From Facklamia sp050409585 (lineage in GTDB: Bacteria > Bacillota > Bacilli > Lactobacillales > Aerococcaceae), in assembly GCF_050409585.1 (NCBI RefSeq), contig NZ_JBNUPE010000007.1, positions 1 through 64,000 on the forward strand: 64,000 bases of DNA, given 5' to 3'. Position 1 is the stretch's first letter. Every line of letters begins with the position of its first letter. Position numbers and translations under genes: made by a program. Positions 7,868-17,302 of the stretch are shown here, piece after piece. The notes below the pieces were generated by a model, which worked only from the letters and a program-made list of their open reading frames with translations, did not search any database and had not been told where the DNA came from.

Positions 7868-8800
7868 TTATTGATTGATTAGCTTTAAGCGTGCTTGGCG
7901 GTATTCTTCCATTAATTTTTGAATAATCGCATCAACATTCTGGCTCTCAGTAATTAAGCCAATTGATTGACCACACATAAGGGATCCTTCCTCGACATCA
8001 TCTTCATAAACTGCACGCCGCATAGCACCTTCTGCTAATTTCATTAGGTCTTCATCTGAAGCCCCTTCATATTCTAAACGAATATATTTTTCAGTCATTT
8101 TATTCGGTAACACACGAACAGGATGTCCTAGACGACGTCCAGTAACCACCGTGGTTGTTTCGTCGGCTTGTAGAACTAAGTTCCTGAACCCTTCTTTGAT
8201 AGGGCTTTCTTTGGAACTTAGAAAGAGAGAACCCATCTGAACTCCACTAGCCCCTAAGGCTTCCACAGCTAACATACCCGCACCATCAAAAATACCACCG
8301 GCTGCCACAATAGGTACATCAACTGAACGAATCACTTGGCGAACTAGAGGCAGGGTTGAAACTTGTCCGATATGACCTCCTGCTTCTTGTCCTTCTGCTA
8401 TAATTGCATCAACACCTAGCGCTTCCATTTTTTTAGCGATTTTAACATTAGGTATAACTGGCAGTACTTTCACATTAGCTTGATGCAAAGCTGATATAAA
8501 ATTCTTAGGAGTTCCTGCACCAGTGGTAACCACCGGTACTCCTTCTTCAATAATTACTTCAACCAATTCCTCGATATTCTTCATTTGCAACATTAAGTTA
8601 ACCGCAAAGGGCTTACGAGTCATTTTTTTAACTTCTTGAATCTGTCTTCTTAACTCATCAGCTGACATACCACCAGATGCTATCACACCTAAGCCTCCTG
8701 CTTCAGAGACCGCTCCTACTAATTGATAGCGCGACACATTGGCCATTGCTCCTTGAATAATGGGGTATTCAATCCCCAATAATTGGCAAATTCTATCCAT
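7868..8800 (-). CDS. FabK-like enoyl reductase / nitronate monooxygenase family flavoprotein
   Basis: A 310-residue FMN-dependent TIM-barrel protein of the NMO/FabK family. It follows the FabK pattern throughout: IEYPIIQGAMA at the start, VVTTGAG, AEGQEAGGHIG in the middle, then VPIVAAGGIFDGAG. FabK reduces enoyl-ACP with NADH; nitronate monooxygenases look similar, so the exact substrate is open. It lies at the end of a run of short-chain acyl-CoA genes, 130 bases after 3-hydroxybutyryl-CoA dehydrogenase, which makes an enoyl-CoA/enoyl-ACP reduction role plausible. No fatty-acid synthesis genes are nearby. The start has a clear GGAGGTGGAAAT site. Confidence 0.75.
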   Translation of the reverse strand: MDRICQLLGIEYPIIQGAMANVSRYQLVGAVSEAGGLGVIASGGMSADELRRQIQEVKKMTRKPFAVNLMLQMKNIEELVEVIIEEGVPVVTTGAGTPKNFISALHQANVKVLPVIPNVKIAKKMEALGVDAIIAEGQEAGGHIGQVSTLPLVRQVIRSVDVPIVAAGGIFDGAGMLAVEALGASGVQMGSLFLSSKESPIKEGFRNLVLQADETTTVVTGRRLGHPVRVLPNKMTEKYIRLEYEGASDEDLMKLAEGAMRRAVYEDDVEEGSLMCGQSIGLITESQNVDAIIQKLMEEYRQARLKLINQ

Positions 8801-8930
8801 ATTTCCACCTCCATAATTATGGCTCTCCCCTTGTGACTAGTTAGATAAAAGTAACTAGAGCCGACAAAATGAGGGGGTCAAATTGTTAGCTCTAGTTTAA
8901 CAGAAGTAAACTTTTTAGTTATAGCAATTC

Positions 8931-9779
8931 CTAATAGTCATAAAAGCCTTTGCCAGATTTTTGACCATAATATCCCGCTTCAACCATTCGTTTAAGCAAT
9001 GGTGCCGGACGGTATTTAGGATCATTGAATCCGTTATAAAGAACGGTCATCACTGATAATAAAGTATCCAAACCAATTAAATCACATAATTGAAGTGGGC
9101 CCATAGGATGACCTGCTCCTAATTTCATCCCTGTATCAATGGACTCTTTGCTGGCAATTCCTTCACCCAATACAAAGATGGCCTCATTAAGCATTGGAAC
9201 TAAGATTCGGTTAACTGCAAATCCTGGTGAGTCATCTGCGATAATCATGGTCTTATTAAAGGCATCGATCACTTCTTGAACGGTTTGAACCGTCTCTTCG
9301 CTGCTTTGTAAAGCTGTCACAATTTCAACCAATTTCATAACTGGTACTGGATTAAAGAAGTGCATACCAACTACTTTATCCGGCTTATTAGTTACTGAAG
9401 CAATATCTGTTAGTGACAGAGAAGAAGTATTAGTGGCTAAAATAGCTTCCTCAGGTGTGACTTTATCTAACTCTTTAAAAATCTCCAATTTAATTTGACG
9501 ATTTTCAGTGGCTGCTTCAATCACTAGTTGAACATCTTTAGCATCATCATAAGAAAGAGACTTATGGATTCTTCCTTTAATACTTTCGACTTCTTCAGCC
9601 GTCATTCTTTCTTTTTCAACATTTCTTTGCAAGTTTTTATGAATCTTTTCTAATCCGCGATCAATAAATTCTTCTTTAATATCATTTAAGTAAACTTCAT
9701 AACCAGCCTGGGCAAGGACTTGGGCAATACCATTGCCCATAATACCTGATCCAATGACCATTGTTTTTTGAATTTTCAT
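8931..9779 (-). CDS. hbd: 3-hydroxybutyryl-CoA dehydrogenase
   Basis: A 282-residue, standard-length enzyme that interconverts acetoacetyl-CoA and 3-hydroxybutyryl-CoA with NAD(P)H. The Rossmann motif GSGIMGNGIAQVLAQAG is at about residue 10, NTSSLSLTDI follows, the active-site region reads GMHFFNPVPVMKLVEIV, and the C-terminal domain ends in GYYGQKSGKGFYDY. It sits 26 bases after the thiolase and is probably co-transcribed with the acyl-CoA genes upstream. Direction (butyrate synthesis or short-chain fatty-acid breakdown) cannot be read from this gene alone. Confidence 0.92.
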   Translation of the reverse strand: MKIQKTMVIGSGIMGNGIAQVLAQAGYEVYLNDIKEEFIDRGLEKIHKNLQRNVEKERMTAEEVESIKGRIHKSLSYDDAKDVQLVIEAATENRQIKLEIFKELDKVTPEEAILATNTSSLSLTDIASVTNKPDKVVGMHFFNPVPVMKLVEIVTALQSSEETVQTVQEVIDAFNKTMIIADDSPGFAVNRILVPMLNEAIFVLGEGIASKESIDTGMKLGAGHPMGPLQLCDLIGLDTLLSVMTVLYNGFNDPKYRPAPLLKRMVEAGYYGQKSGKGFYDY

Positions 9780-9805
9780 TTAAACTTCTCCTAATCTCTT
9801 TAGAC

Positions 9806-11047
9806 TTAATCCTTGTAATAGCCGTTTTCTAATAAGATAGATATTCCCATTCCACCGCCGATACAAGCTGATGCAATCGCATAACGTGTTTCTGGACGGT
9901 TCTTGAACTCATAACAAATACTTGTAATCATTCGCGCGCCTGTACATCCTAATGGGTGTCCTAATGCAACAGCCCCTCCGTTTGGATTTAAGCGTTCATA
10001 TAGCTCTGTTTCAGGGCCATTACCCAATTCTTTCAAGCAGGCTAGAGTTTGGGCTGCAAAAGCTTCGTTAATCTCAAGAATATCGATATCTTCTAAAGTA
10101 AAATCATTACGCTCCAAAATTTCTTTAATCGAATTAACTGGTCCTAACCCCATTAAATCTGGCTCACAGCCAGTAACAGAATAATCCATTACTTTAGCCA
10201 TGATTTCTAAGTTATTAGCCGCGGCATTTTCTTTAGTCGTAAAAATTTCGAAAGCTGCCCCATCATTTAGTCCAGAAGAGTTTCCGGCTGTGACGCTTCC
10301 ACCCTTAACAAAGGCTGGTCTTAGCTTAGCTAATTTTTCCATACTAGTATCCGGACGTGGGTGACTATCTTTATCAATCACAGTCACATTTCCCTTACGA
10401 TCAGTTATTTCAACTGGCACAATTTCTTGAGCGAGGCGTCCTGATTCCATGGCTTTTTTGGCCTTGGCTTGACTGTTTAAAGCAAATTCATCTTGCTCTT
10501 CACGCGAAATCTTATACATCTTTGCTAAAGTTTCTGCTGTTTGTCCCATATGAATCAAGTCTGGGTACCCATCACCGACTGACCCTGTATGAATCATAGT
10601 ATTCGCATCAATTAATCGCTGATCACCAGTTTTAAATCCTTGGAAACGCACTTCTTCTGGTAAGAAATAAGGTGCTCTAGATAGGGACTCTGCTCCCCCT
10701 GCCGCCACATATTTCTTTTCAGAAGCTTGTAAAAGCTGTACAGCTGAAACAGCTGATTGGATACCAGAACCACACAAACGGTTGACTGTATAACCAGTAG
10801 ATTCAATCGGTAAACCTGCATTAATGCCGACTACACGACCAATATTACTTGAAGTAGGTGAACCAACCACATGGCCACAGATAACTTCTTCAATTTCTTC
10901 TAGGCTGACACCTGCTCTTTTAGCTGCTTCTTTTAAAGCAGTTGTTCCCAAGTCTTGAACACGAACCGTTTTTAAATCGCCCAAGAAGGCTCCTACAGGT
11001 GTTCTGGCTGCCCCAACAATAACTACTTCATCTAAATTTTTCTTCAT
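9806..11047 (-). CDS. acetyl-CoA C-acetyltransferase (thiolase)
   Basis: A 413-residue type II thiolase that condenses two acetyl-CoA to acetoacetyl-CoA, or does the reverse. The nucleophile Cys92 is in NRLCGSGIQSA; NEAFAAQ, the catalytic His in GHPLGCTGARM and the second Cys in ACIGGGMG are all present. It is a little longer than the usual 390 or so residues because of insertions near 130-160 (FQGFKTGDQRL). It lies between the acyl-CoA dehydrogenase and 3-hydroxybutyryl-CoA dehydrogenase with short gaps, as in an operon. Confidence 0.92.
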   Translation of the reverse strand: MKKNLDEVVIVGAARTPVGAFLGDLKTVRVQDLGTTALKEAAKRAGVSLEEIEEVICGHVVGSPTSSNIGRVVGINAGLPIESTGYTVNRLCGSGIQSAVSAVQLLQASEKKYVAAGGAESLSRAPYFLPEEVRFQGFKTGDQRLIDANTMIHTGSVGDGYPDLIHMGQTAETLAKMYKISREEQDEFALNSQAKAKKAMESGRLAQEIVPVEITDRKGNVTVIDKDSHPRPDTSMEKLAKLRPAFVKGGSVTAGNSSGLNDGAAFEIFTTKENAAANNLEIMAKVMDYSVTGCEPDLMGLGPVNSIKEILERNDFTLEDIDILEINEAFAAQTLACLKELGNGPETELYERLNPNGGAVALGHPLGCTGARMITSICYEFKNRPETRYAIASACIGGGMGISILLENGYYKD

Positions 11048-11083
11048 AATTCGCTCCTTATCTCTTGCTTCAGCTTGGTATTT

Positions 11084-12289
11084 CTAAACAAAGGCCCCTT
11101 TACCTGTTAAGTGACGACCGATAATTAATGAGTTGACTTCGTGGGTTCCTTCATAAGAATACGCTGCTTCAGCATCCACGAAGAAGCGTGCCACATCGTG
11201 TTCAACAATAATACCGTTACCACCTAATAGCTCACGTCCTAGGGCTACTGTTTCACGCAGACGGTAAGCGTTATTCATTTTAGCGAGTGAAGATTGAACT
11301 TCTGCATACTTACCTTTTTCTTGTAGAACAGCTAAACGGTGAGATAGTCCTAATGAAGTCACACAGTTTGCTTGCATTCTGGCTAGTTTTTCTTGAACTA
11401 GTTGGAATTCAGAAATTTTCTTACCGAATTGCTCACGCTCTTTAACGTATTTCAAGGTATTAGCTAAAGCTCCAGCATGTAAACCTGTTGCTAAGTGAGC
11501 CACATCTGCACGAGTAGTGTATAAGATCTTAGCGACATCTTTAAAGCCATTAATATTTTCTAAACGCGCTTCAGCGTCCACTTCAACATTATTTAATTTA
11601 ATATGTCCATTTTGGACCATTCTTAAGGCAATCTTTCCATCAATCTTATCGACTGTTAAGCCTTTAGTTCCGCCTGCTACCATGAAACATTTAATCTTAC
11701 CATCTTCAACGTCGCGTGCAAAAATTGGTAAAACATCGGCAGTTGCTGCCCCGCCAATCCATTTCTTCTCACCGTTTAAGACCCATTTATTACCTTGTTT
11801 CTCAGCAGTTGTTGATAGACCACCGGCAATATCTGATCCGTGAAGAGGTTCAGTTAAACCGAAACATGAATGCCATTCATAAGAGGCCAATTTAGGTGCA
11901 TAGTAATTAACTTGTTCTTCAGATCCTCCGATTAAAACAGTTGAGTAAGCAAGTCCTCCGTGGACGATAGTGAATGCACCAATTGAAGAATCCATACGGT
12001 TTAATTCATAAAGACGGAAAAGATTAAAAATTTCTGAAGTTTTACGTTTATTTTCCCGTCCCTCGAAAAGAGTTGGATGAGTCATCAAACCTAAATCAGT
12101 AATTTTCTTAAAAGCTTCCATCGGGAAAAGCTCTTTCTTCCAGTGCTCATCAATAACTGGATAAAGTTCTTTTTCAAGTACTTCACGCAGCTTCATTAGG
12201 AAGTTTACTTCATTTTCTGAAAGATCATGCGAGTAACCATAGATATCTTCTGGATATAAATACTGTAATTTTTCAATCTTTGTAGTCAT
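11084..12289 (-). CDS. acyl-CoA dehydrogenase, glutaryl-CoA dehydrogenase-like
   Basis: A 401-residue FAD-dependent dehydrogenase. The FAD/substrate loop reads CFGLTEPLHGSDIAGG, the flavin-binding segment EREQFGKKISEFQLVQEK, and the catalytic Glu lies in YSYEGTHEVNSLIIGR. The EGTH motif and overall layout resemble glutaryl-CoA dehydrogenases more than butyryl-CoA dehydrogenase, so substrate (butyryl, isovaleryl, glutaryl) is uncertain. No etfAB electron carriers are in the window, so its partner must be elsewhere. Same gene run as the CoA-transferase and thiolase. Confidence 0.85.
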   Translation of the reverse strand: MTTKIEKLQYLYPEDIYGYSHDLSENEVNFLMKLREVLEKELYPVIDEHWKKELFPMEAFKKITDLGLMTHPTLFEGRENKRKTSEIFNLFRLYELNRMDSSIGAFTIVHGGLAYSTVLIGGSEEQVNYYAPKLASYEWHSCFGLTEPLHGSDIAGGLSTTAEKQGNKWVLNGEKKWIGGAATADVLPIFARDVEDGKIKCFMVAGGTKGLTVDKIDGKIALRMVQNGHIKLNNVEVDAEARLENINGFKDVAKILYTTRADVAHLATGLHAGALANTLKYVKEREQFGKKISEFQLVQEKLARMQANCVTSLGLSHRLAVLQEKGKYAEVQSSLAKMNNAYRLRETVALGRELLGGNGIIVEHDVARFFVDAEAAYSYEGTHEVNSLIIGRHLTGKGAFV

Positions 12290-12310
12290 TTTTAAATCAA
12301 TCCTTTTCTT

Positions 12311-13615
12311 TTATTTTAATTTTTTATTTTCTAAATAACCAAGCTTGATGGCTTCTTCTCTTAAACCATCACGGAACTTCGGATGCGCCACTTCAATTAA
12401 AGCTTGTACTCTTTCTTGAATACTCTTACCTTTAAGGTGGGCTACCCCATATTCTGTAACAACAATTTCAATATCATTTTTTGAGGTTGAAACAGGTGAA
12501 CCACTATGTAAATGTGGAACAATTCGAGAAATGGTATCATCTTTAGCTGTCGAATATAGACAAACAATTCCCACACCATTGGCAGCAATTCTTGCCCCCA
12601 CAGCAAAGTCTGATTGACCACCGGTACCAGAATAGTAGAAATCTTCTAATTGTTCAGAGTTACATTGACCCAAGAAGTCAATTTCTAAAGTTGTATTGAC
12701 TGAGACCAGGTTTTCAATTTTTGCAAGTTCAACAATATTGTTTATGAAGTTAACCGGAAGAATTTCGACATCCTCATTATTATCAATAAAATCATACAAG
12801 CGACGATTTCCTAAAGCTAGAGTTGTTGAGAAACGGTGTTTACCGACCGGTTTCTCTTCATTAGTAATAACTTTATTGTTATAAAGATCTACTATTGATG
12901 ATGGCAACATTTCGGTATGAATCCCTAAGTTTTTCTTATGGCTTAAAGCATTCATAACAGCATTTGGAATTGTTCCAAAGCCGATTTGAATAGTTGAACC
13001 GTCCTCAATAATGTCCCCAACATACTCACCAATTTTGCGGTCCTTATCTGATAATTCGATATCCGGTAATTCTACAACATCTTCAGAAGATTCTACAAAA
13101 GCAGTTACTTCTGAGATATGAATTCTCATCCCCTCTCCATGTGTATGCGGCATATTTTCATTTACTTCAAGAAACACTTTTTTTGCAAACTCAACCGTGC
13201 ACGGTGTATAAGCAGCTGTTAAGCCAAATGAAAAGTATCCATCTTCATCCATTGGTGAAGCTTGACTAATCATTACAGGTTCTGGTTCTCTTTGTTTAAT
13301 AATGGCGGGTATTTCTGAGAAATGAGAAGGAATTAAATCGACATCTGTATTTCTCATAGCCTTACGATCCAAGCCTGATAAGAAAAAAGTAAACTGTTTT
13401 AATTGATCTTTAGCTAGATTAACTACCGGTGACATTGATAACATCCGATACAATCGATTCCCTTTAAGTTGCTTAGCATTGTTTAAAGCTTGGGTAATCA
13501 ATAATGGCTCACTTCCAGCCGCTGCTAGAACGATCCCTTCACCCGGTTCAATCATTGCGACTAACTCTTCAACTGAACGACGTTTTTCATCATAGATCGC
13601 TTGATATTGACTCAT
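12311..13615 (-). CDS. acetate/butyrate-type CoA-transferase (acetyl-CoA hydrolase/transferase family)
   Basis: A 434-residue family I CoA-transferase of the Cat1/4-hydroxybutyrate CoA-transferase type. It shows IQIGFGTIPNAV near the middle, a likely catalytic Glu in NTTLEIDFLGQCNSE, and the glycine loop SGTGGQSDFAVGA. It would move CoA between acetyl-CoA and a short-chain acid, activating or releasing butyrate-like acids. It is located between crotonase (15 bases upstream) and acyl-CoA dehydrogenase, so it fits as the entry or exit step of the C4 pathway. Confidence 0.85.
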   Translation of the reverse strand: MSQYQAIYDEKRRSVEELVAMIEPGEGIVLAAAGSEPLLITQALNNAKQLKGNRLYRMLSMSPVVNLAKDQLKQFTFFLSGLDRKAMRNTDVDLIPSHFSEIPAIIKQREPEPVMISQASPMDEDGYFSFGLTAAYTPCTVEFAKKVFLEVNENMPHTHGEGMRIHISEVTAFVESSEDVVELPDIELSDKDRKIGEYVGDIIEDGSTIQIGFGTIPNAVMNALSHKKNLGIHTEMLPSSIVDLYNNKVITNEEKPVGKHRFSTTLALGNRRLYDFIDNNEDVEILPVNFINNIVELAKIENLVSVNTTLEIDFLGQCNSEQLEDFYYSGTGGQSDFAVGARIAANGVGIVCLYSTAKDDTISRIVPHLHSGSPVSTSKNDIEIVVTEYGVAHLKGKSIQERVQALIEVAHPKFRDGLREEAIKLGYLENKKLK

Positions 13616-13630
13616 ACTATTCCTCCTAAC

Positions 13631-14413
13631 TTATTTGGCTTTAAAATTAGCTTTTCGCTTTTCAACAAAGGCATTCATACCCTCGATACGATCTTGACTA
13701 TTAAATAATCCAATCACAATTTCATTTTCTAATAAGAGTCCTTCTTGTAAGCTTGATTGGGAACCTCGATTAATAGCCAGTTTGGCTTTTTTTAAAGCAA
13801 GTGGGGCTTGCTGCATTAGTTTGTCAGCTAATTTATCAGCTTCTTCTAATAAGTCTGCTGAAGGAACTAAATAGTCAATCAAACCTAATCGATAAGCTTC
13901 TTTACCATCTATCAATTCTCCAGTGAAAACTAATCGTTTTGTAGCACCTAAGCCGATTAAACGGACAGCTCTTTGAGTGCCTCCATAGCCTGGCATAATT
14001 CCTAAGCCGACTTCAGGAAAACCGATTGTATTTTCAGAACTTCCTATTCTTAAATCACAAGTTAAAGCGAGTTCCAAACCACCACCTAAGGCATAACCAT
14101 TAATAGCCCCAATCATTATTTGCTTAAGGCCTGCTAAGCGATTCATTGTATAATTTCCATATTCAATGAATTTCTTAGCCACTTGGTCATCCATCTTCAT
14201 CATTTCTTTAATATCTCCACCGGCCATAAAGGCTTTACCTTCACCCGTCAAGATAATTACTCGAATACTCTCGTCCTGCTCCATTGCATCCATAAAGGTA
14301 TTTAGGTCATCCAACATTGCTGAATTAATAGCATTCAGGCTCTTGGGTTGATTGAGGACAAGCTTGGCTATGCCTTTATCAACCGTATAACTTAAAGTCT
14401 TTAACTGAGTCAT
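13631..14413 (-). CDS. enoyl-CoA hydratase (crotonase)
   Basis: Crotonase-fold enzyme of about 260 residues that hydrates crotonyl-type enoyl-CoA. The oxyanion-hole segment reads GKAFMAGGDIKEM and the second catalytic segment ALGGGLELALTCDLR carries a Glu, followed by FPEVGLGIMPGYGGTQR with the second Glu. I chose ATG at 14413 because AAGGAGAG lies just upstream; an in-frame TTG at 14428 falls inside that ribosome site. First gene of the six-gene acyl-CoA run; the 500-base upstream gap holds a cre-like site. Confidence 0.9.
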   Translation of the reverse strand: MTQLKTLSYTVDKGIAKLVLNQPKSLNAINSAMLDDLNTFMDAMEQDESIRVIILTGEGKAFMAGGDIKEMMKMDDQVAKKFIEYGNYTMNRLAGLKQIMIGAINGYALGGGLELALTCDLRIGSSENTIGFPEVGLGIMPGYGGTQRAVRLIGLGATKRLVFTGELIDGKEAYRLGLIDYLVPSADLLEEADKLADKLMQQAPLALKKAKLAINRGSQSSLQEGLLLENEIVIGLFNSQDRIEGMNAFVEKRKANFKAK

Positions 14414-14537
14414 TATTCTCTCCTTCAATCAAAATCACAAAGTAAAACTTGTTAGATAAAAATAATTCACAAACTCAAAATTGACTTTGATCGATCAAAT
14501 TTAAATACTTACTCCATAAATTATGCAACACAAAATT

Positions 14538-14552
14538 TGATAAGCGCTTACA
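14538..14552 (-). promoter_or_regulatory. candidate cre (CcpA) site upstream of the acyl-CoA genes
   Basis: The minus strand reads TGTAAGCGCTTATCA, a near-palindrome matching the cre consensus TGWAANCGNTNWCA at about 12 of 14 positions. It lies 125 bases upstream of the crotonase start, inside the 490-base gap 14429-14918. A nearly identical TGTAAGCGCTTAAT precedes the pyruvate dehydrogenase operon. This suggests carbon-catabolite control of both sets. The rest of the gap is AT-rich with no gene that I can see. Confidence 0.55.
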
Positions 14553-14871
14553 AATAGAGTATAGGCAATCATTTAGAGGCTTGCAACTTAGAAAAAGAAA
14601 TCGATTCCATTACATTTACTAATCAGGTAGGATTTTAATTGTGATTTCTCCCACTATTTTTCACAAGTTCAGCAGTTTTTTTATAAAAATTTTTCACAAA
14701 TAGGTCATAAGTGCGATAGCTTTTGATTTAATATGAATTCGTATTAAATTTTATCTATTAAATACTTTGTGTAATCGCCAACTATTTAAATAAAGTTTTG
14801 CCTAATTTTTTTCAAAGCAGTTTTGTTAAATTTAAAAAATTATTTAAAAAAAGAGTGGACAGCACAAAAAA

Positions 14872-14902
14872 AAGCATATTTCTAAAATTTAGAAATATGC
14901 TT
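14872..14902 (-). terminator. terminator after LysR gene
   Basis: AAGCATATTTCTAAA pairs with TTTAGAAATATGCTT, followed on the minus strand by eight T residues, 17 bases past the LysR stop. Confidence 0.85.
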
Positions 14903-14918
14903 GAAAGATATTTGACTC

Positions 14919-15824
14919 TTACCCACTAATTACTTGCTGGTCTATATAGTTTTTAATCCAGTCATAAAGTAAGTTATGGCTGGTCGGGTAAGCTTCATAT
15001 TTTTTTCTTGATAAATAGATATTAAAAGGTAAATCTTTTTTGAATTCGCGATAAATTATTTGATCCGAATTCATTAAATGATAAGTAGATAGAGGAAGAA
15101 TCGTAATTATTTCATTCCCTTTTACAAGATCAATAAGGTATTCCCAAGAAGAAGAGTGAACGAAAATTTCAGGTTTCATCTGTCTTTGAGCAAATTGATC
15201 CATTACCAAACGATTAGTAGAAAATGATTCATTAAAAATGGCAATAGGCATTTGGTTCACTTCATCCCAGGTCACTTTTTTCTTCTTAGCTAAAGGATTG
15301 TTAGGATCCATAAAGACAACAAATTTATCGTGAATCAGAACCTGGTCTTGAAATTCCCCTGTCCGTCGAATGGGATCCATCAGAATAGCCAGATCCACAT
15401 CGCCTTCATCTAACCTTTCATATAAGAACTGACAACCGCCCTCAATAATTTCTAGGTTTACATCAGGATAAGTTTTTCGTAAATCTAAGACGACATTAGT
15501 TAGTCTAGTTCTCAATACAATAGAAGGTAGACCGATGCGTACCACATTATTAAGCTTGCGCGACTCATTGTGAATGGTCGTCATCATTCGATCATGAAGA
15601 CCAATCATTTCCAAAGCATACTTATAATACTTATGACCAATCGGCGTCAGTCCTACCAAGCGACCTCTTTCGCGATAAAAAAGGTCTAAATTATGAGCTT
15701 CTTCAAATGAAGAAATTATTTGACTAAGTGCAGATTGGCTAACAAAAAGGTGCTTAGCTGCTCTAGTCATATTGCAATCTGACTGAACAATTTCAACGAA
15801 ATACTTTAGTTGTCTAATATCCAT
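14919..15824 (-). CDS. LysR-family transcriptional regulator
   Basis: A 301-residue LysR regulator: N-terminal helix-turn-helix (MDIRQLKYFVEIVQSDCN, then TRAAKHLFVSQSALSQ) and a C-terminal effector-binding domain from about residue 90. It lies just upstream of the acyl-CoA run in the same direction but is separated by a strong terminator, so it is its own unit. Control of that run is a reasonable guess only. A second LysR at 31530-32414 starts with the same MDIRQ-KYF pattern and lies beside the other acyl-CoA operon. Confidence 0.88.
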   Translation of the reverse strand: MDIRQLKYFVEIVQSDCNMTRAAKHLFVSQSALSQIISSFEEAHNLDLFYRERGRLVGLTPIGHKYYKYALEMIGLHDRMMTTIHNESRKLNNVVRIGLPSIVLRTRLTNVVLDLRKTYPDVNLEIIEGGCQFLYERLDEGDVDLAILMDPIRRTGEFQDQVLIHDKFVVFMDPNNPLAKKKKVTWDEVNQMPIAIFNESFSTNRLVMDQFAQRQMKPEIFVHSSSWEYLIDLVKGNEIITILPLSTYHLMNSDQIIYREFKKDLPFNIYLSRKKYEAYPTSHNLLYDWIKNYIDQQVISG

Positions 15825-15957
15825 TCTTTTACCTTTCTCCAGATTCTAATTATTTCTCTTCAATTATATCAGATATTCAATATTCTAAAAGGAAAACGCT
15901 TTATTTTCTGCACAAAAACCTCCTGTTTATTGCAGATGGTTTTTATCCTATTTTGCA

Positions 15958-17150
15958 TTATTTTTTTGAAATTAAGCCAAATACTATTCTTTTTAAAGAG
16001 TGAGTCAATTTATAATAAAGCGGGAACGGACGATAGAAGAAAACGCCCGTTTTTTCAAGAATAAAACCATTGAAATTTTGTTTAAAAAGCAAAACGCCAT
16101 CACTTCCATCAAATTCCCCCTCAATTCCATAAAAATTATAATAAGGAATCCCTTTTTTAATTGTTCGCATCATGGCTTCATATTGTAATAGAAATGGAGC
16201 TGAAAACTTTCGATAAGATTCTAGCGATCCCCCCAGAAAATAAGTTGCTTCTTGCTCTAAATAAACCATTAACATATTTGCTAAAGGAATAATCTCTTTT
16301 TTCTCTTCATCTTGAATGGCTTGAACCATTTCTATATCTTTCTCTAATGACTTGATTCGATCTTGATCTTGAACTTTTTGGGGTTTAATTCATTGATTTG
16401 TCTTTTTAGTTTTTCAATGGCTTTAGGAAGATTGATCTCAGCTACTAAAAACTCAACTTGATCCTTAAAGTTTTTATACATTGCTTGATAATAATCTAGT
16501 GATTTATCTTCAAAGTCCTGTCTTTGAACGGTTTCCCTAGTTATTCTGCAGAAATCTTCCATTTCTTCATAGTCCATTGTTCGTATCGAAAGACCAAACT
16601 GCTTAGCCTTTTTAATCTTTCTTTGACTATTTTTATTAAAAGATTTTAAAAGCAATTTTTCATCTTCTGATGTAAAAGCACTTAAATCTTTTAAATATTG
16701 GAAAGTCGGCATTCCTTGCATATTGTAGACATTTGACTTTTCTCTAGTATAACCTAATTCATCAAAATAGCTTGGTATTGCTTCTAAATCCTTAATGGTT
16801 GTTGCTTCACTATTATAGAGATGATCCTTGTGATTAGGTTGAACAATCACCTCCGTGATTTTCATGCGTTTGGCATATAACTTTAGATGCTGGTAGAAAA
16901 GTGATTCATACTGTTCTTCTGCTGCAAAAGTCCCTGCCATTAATTCCATTCTTTTACCGGCGAAGACCTTTTGGCTATAAGCCAATCCCACAGCTTTTAT
17001 AACTCCTGCATTTTCTAAAGCTAAACGTTTTTCCTGAAAACCGCGAGCAACTAAAACTTTAGCCATTTGAGCTGTTTGTAAAAAAGAAAAGCCACTTTTA
17101 TTAGCTAAAAAATGTGCAAGTTCATCATAAGAAATTTCAATAATCTTCAT
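15958..17150 (-). pseudogene. FemX/MurM-type peptidoglycan aminoacyltransferase, frameshifted
   Basis: Two adjoining frames (17150-16344 and 16329-15958) together give one FemABX protein of about 400 residues. The N-terminal part has FLQTAQMAKV and SFNKNSQRKIKKAKQFG; the C-terminal part has YYNFYGIEGEFDGSDGV, the usual ending of the family. They join in the coiled-coil arm: after NELNP the frame must move at AAACCCCAAAAAGTT (16376-16390) to continue as QKVQDQDRIKSLEKD. One missing base in the C or A run explains it. ATG at 17150 follows GGAGGTAGCC. It may be a real mutation, a slippery-run phase switch, or an assembly error. Related intact genes lie at 18792 and 20329. Confidence 0.8.
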
Positions 17151-17238
17151 GGCTACCTCCAAGGTATTTAAGAATGTCAGTGTTTATACTCGCCTATTTT
17201 TAAGTTTTTAACCTGCCGCAGTTTCTTCAAAATAAAAA

Positions 17239-17282
17239 ACAAGCATCAGCATATGTGATTGTTCACATATGCTGATGCTTGT
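17239..17282 (-). terminator. 20-bp perfect stem terminator
   Basis: A perfect 20-base stem (ACAAGCATCAGCATATGTGA and its complement) with a TTGT loop, followed by a T-run on the minus strand. It lies 21 bases past the L,D-transpeptidase stop and is the longest simple terminator in the window. Confidence 0.9.
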
Positions 17283-17302
17283 ATTTAAAAAAATTGCATA
17301 AA

